A DNA stretch of 12,505 nt. Source: DAOUEG01 sp964595455. Its GTDB lineage: Bacteria > Chloroflexota > Dehalococcoidia > Dehalococcoidales > RBG-16-60-22. Of this stretch, positions 12,273 through 12,505 are shown in pieces. The notes beneath the pieces were generated by a model. It saw nothing but the letters and a program-made list of their open reading frames with translations, had not been told where the DNA came from and searched no databases. The stretch is from positions 1-12,505 of the forward strand of contig CAZQQL010000091.1 in NCBI GenBank assembly GCA_964595455.1, written 5' to 3'. The translations under genes were made by a program, and so were the position numbers. Every line of letters begins with the position of its first letter. Within the stretch, counting starts at the first letter, position 1.

Positions 12273-12505
12273 TCACTTCTGGAACTTCTTCATCGGTCTG
12301 ATCAGGTATTCGAGGCCGTTCAGCTTTATTTCATAGAGCGCAGCCAGGAGATTGCCCAGCTTTCCGGGCGGAAACCCGTTGCGGTGGAACCAGACGAGAT
12401 AGGGTTCCGGCAGGTCGCACAGGACCCTCCCCTTATAGCGGCCGTAGGGCATTTTCATTGATGCAAGGTCGAGCAGGACCTGCTCGTTGATGGGTGTAGC
12501 TTCCA
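12273..12505 (-). CDS. DUF3820-family protein (5' end beyond the window)
   Basis: The frame stays open to the window edge, so the gene continues past 12505. The visible 77 residues include INEQVLLDLASMKMPYGRYK, then LCDLPEPYLVWFHRNGFP, PGKLGNLLAALYEIKLNGLE and YLIRP. This is the whole core of the small DUF3820 (QSregVF_b) family, whose hallmarks are MP-[FY]-G-[KR]-YKG, LPEPYLVWF, GKLG and EIKLNGLEYL. Members are usually 70-90 residues, so only a few N-terminal residues should be missing. An internal ATG at 12458 is unlikely to be the start, because the conserved part (LLDLASMKMPYG) extends before it. The family is widespread in bacteria and its biochemical role is not settled. No terminator follows the stop. 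Confidence 0.85.
   Translation of the reverse strand, partial: EATPINEQVLLDLASMKMPYGRYKGRVLCDLPEPYLVWFHRNGFPPGKLGNLLAALYEIKLNGLEYLIRPMKKFQK

Noticed and set aside
1..12505. tRNA, rRNA, CRISPR array, insertion sequence or integrase gene
   Set aside because: No cloverleaf with a TTC-loop pattern, no ribosomal RNA core sequence, no repeat-spacer array, and no transposase or integrase motifs were found on reading both strands.

Overview
The window looks like one end of a draft-assembly contig from an anaerobic bacterium. Two traits fit Chloroflexota/Dehalococcoidia best: surface proteins built from many IPT/TIG-like and fibronectin-like beta-sandwich repeats, and a multi-[4Fe-4S] ferredoxin-type protein. 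This placement rests on family resemblance read by eye and is only moderately certain. Positions 11-44 are an exact Illumina TruSeq adapter, so the left edge is artificial and the gene it touches is cut by an artefact.

Region 1 (1-2877, minus strand) is a phage head-assembly block. In transcription order it holds a small cysteine-rich helix-turn-helix protein, a portal protein, a coiled-coil protein in the scaffold position and a major capsid protein cut by the adapter. The genes are tightly spaced with good ribosome binding sites. No terminase gene is seen, although it would normally lie just upstream of the portal.

Region 2 (2878-3068) is a divergent, AT-rich control region. It contains a nested inverted repeat, a sigma70-like promoter facing right with a 9-bp dyad over its -10, and a weaker promoter facing left.

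Region 3 (3069-7059, plus strand) holds a small excisionase-type DNA-binding protein and then two large exported, membrane-anchored surface proteins of the same architecture (signal peptide, Ig-like repeats, fibronectin-like modules, C-terminal helix, Arg-Arg tail). It ends in a strong rho-independent terminator.

Region 4 (7061-9383) holds a ferredoxin-type protein with two ordinary [4Fe-4S] motifs plus extra cysteine clusters, followed 4 bases later by a five-helix membrane protein that appears to carry a one-base frameshift near its 3' end.

Region 5 (9453-11802) holds a MerR-family regulator with a GyrI-like ligand-binding domain behind a classic 19-bp-spacer MerR promoter, a terminator, an SMP-30/gluconolactonase-family hydrolase with its own promoter, and a C-terminal remnant of a VOC/glyoxalase-fold protein.

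Region 6 (11841-12505, minus strand) holds a small unknown protein with a strong promoter and a DUF3820-family protein that runs off the right edge.

Regions 4-6 look like ordinary chromosome with single-gene units. The most unusual part is the junction of regions 1-3, where a terminase-less capsid block stands back to back with an excisionase-like gene and paired surface proteins.
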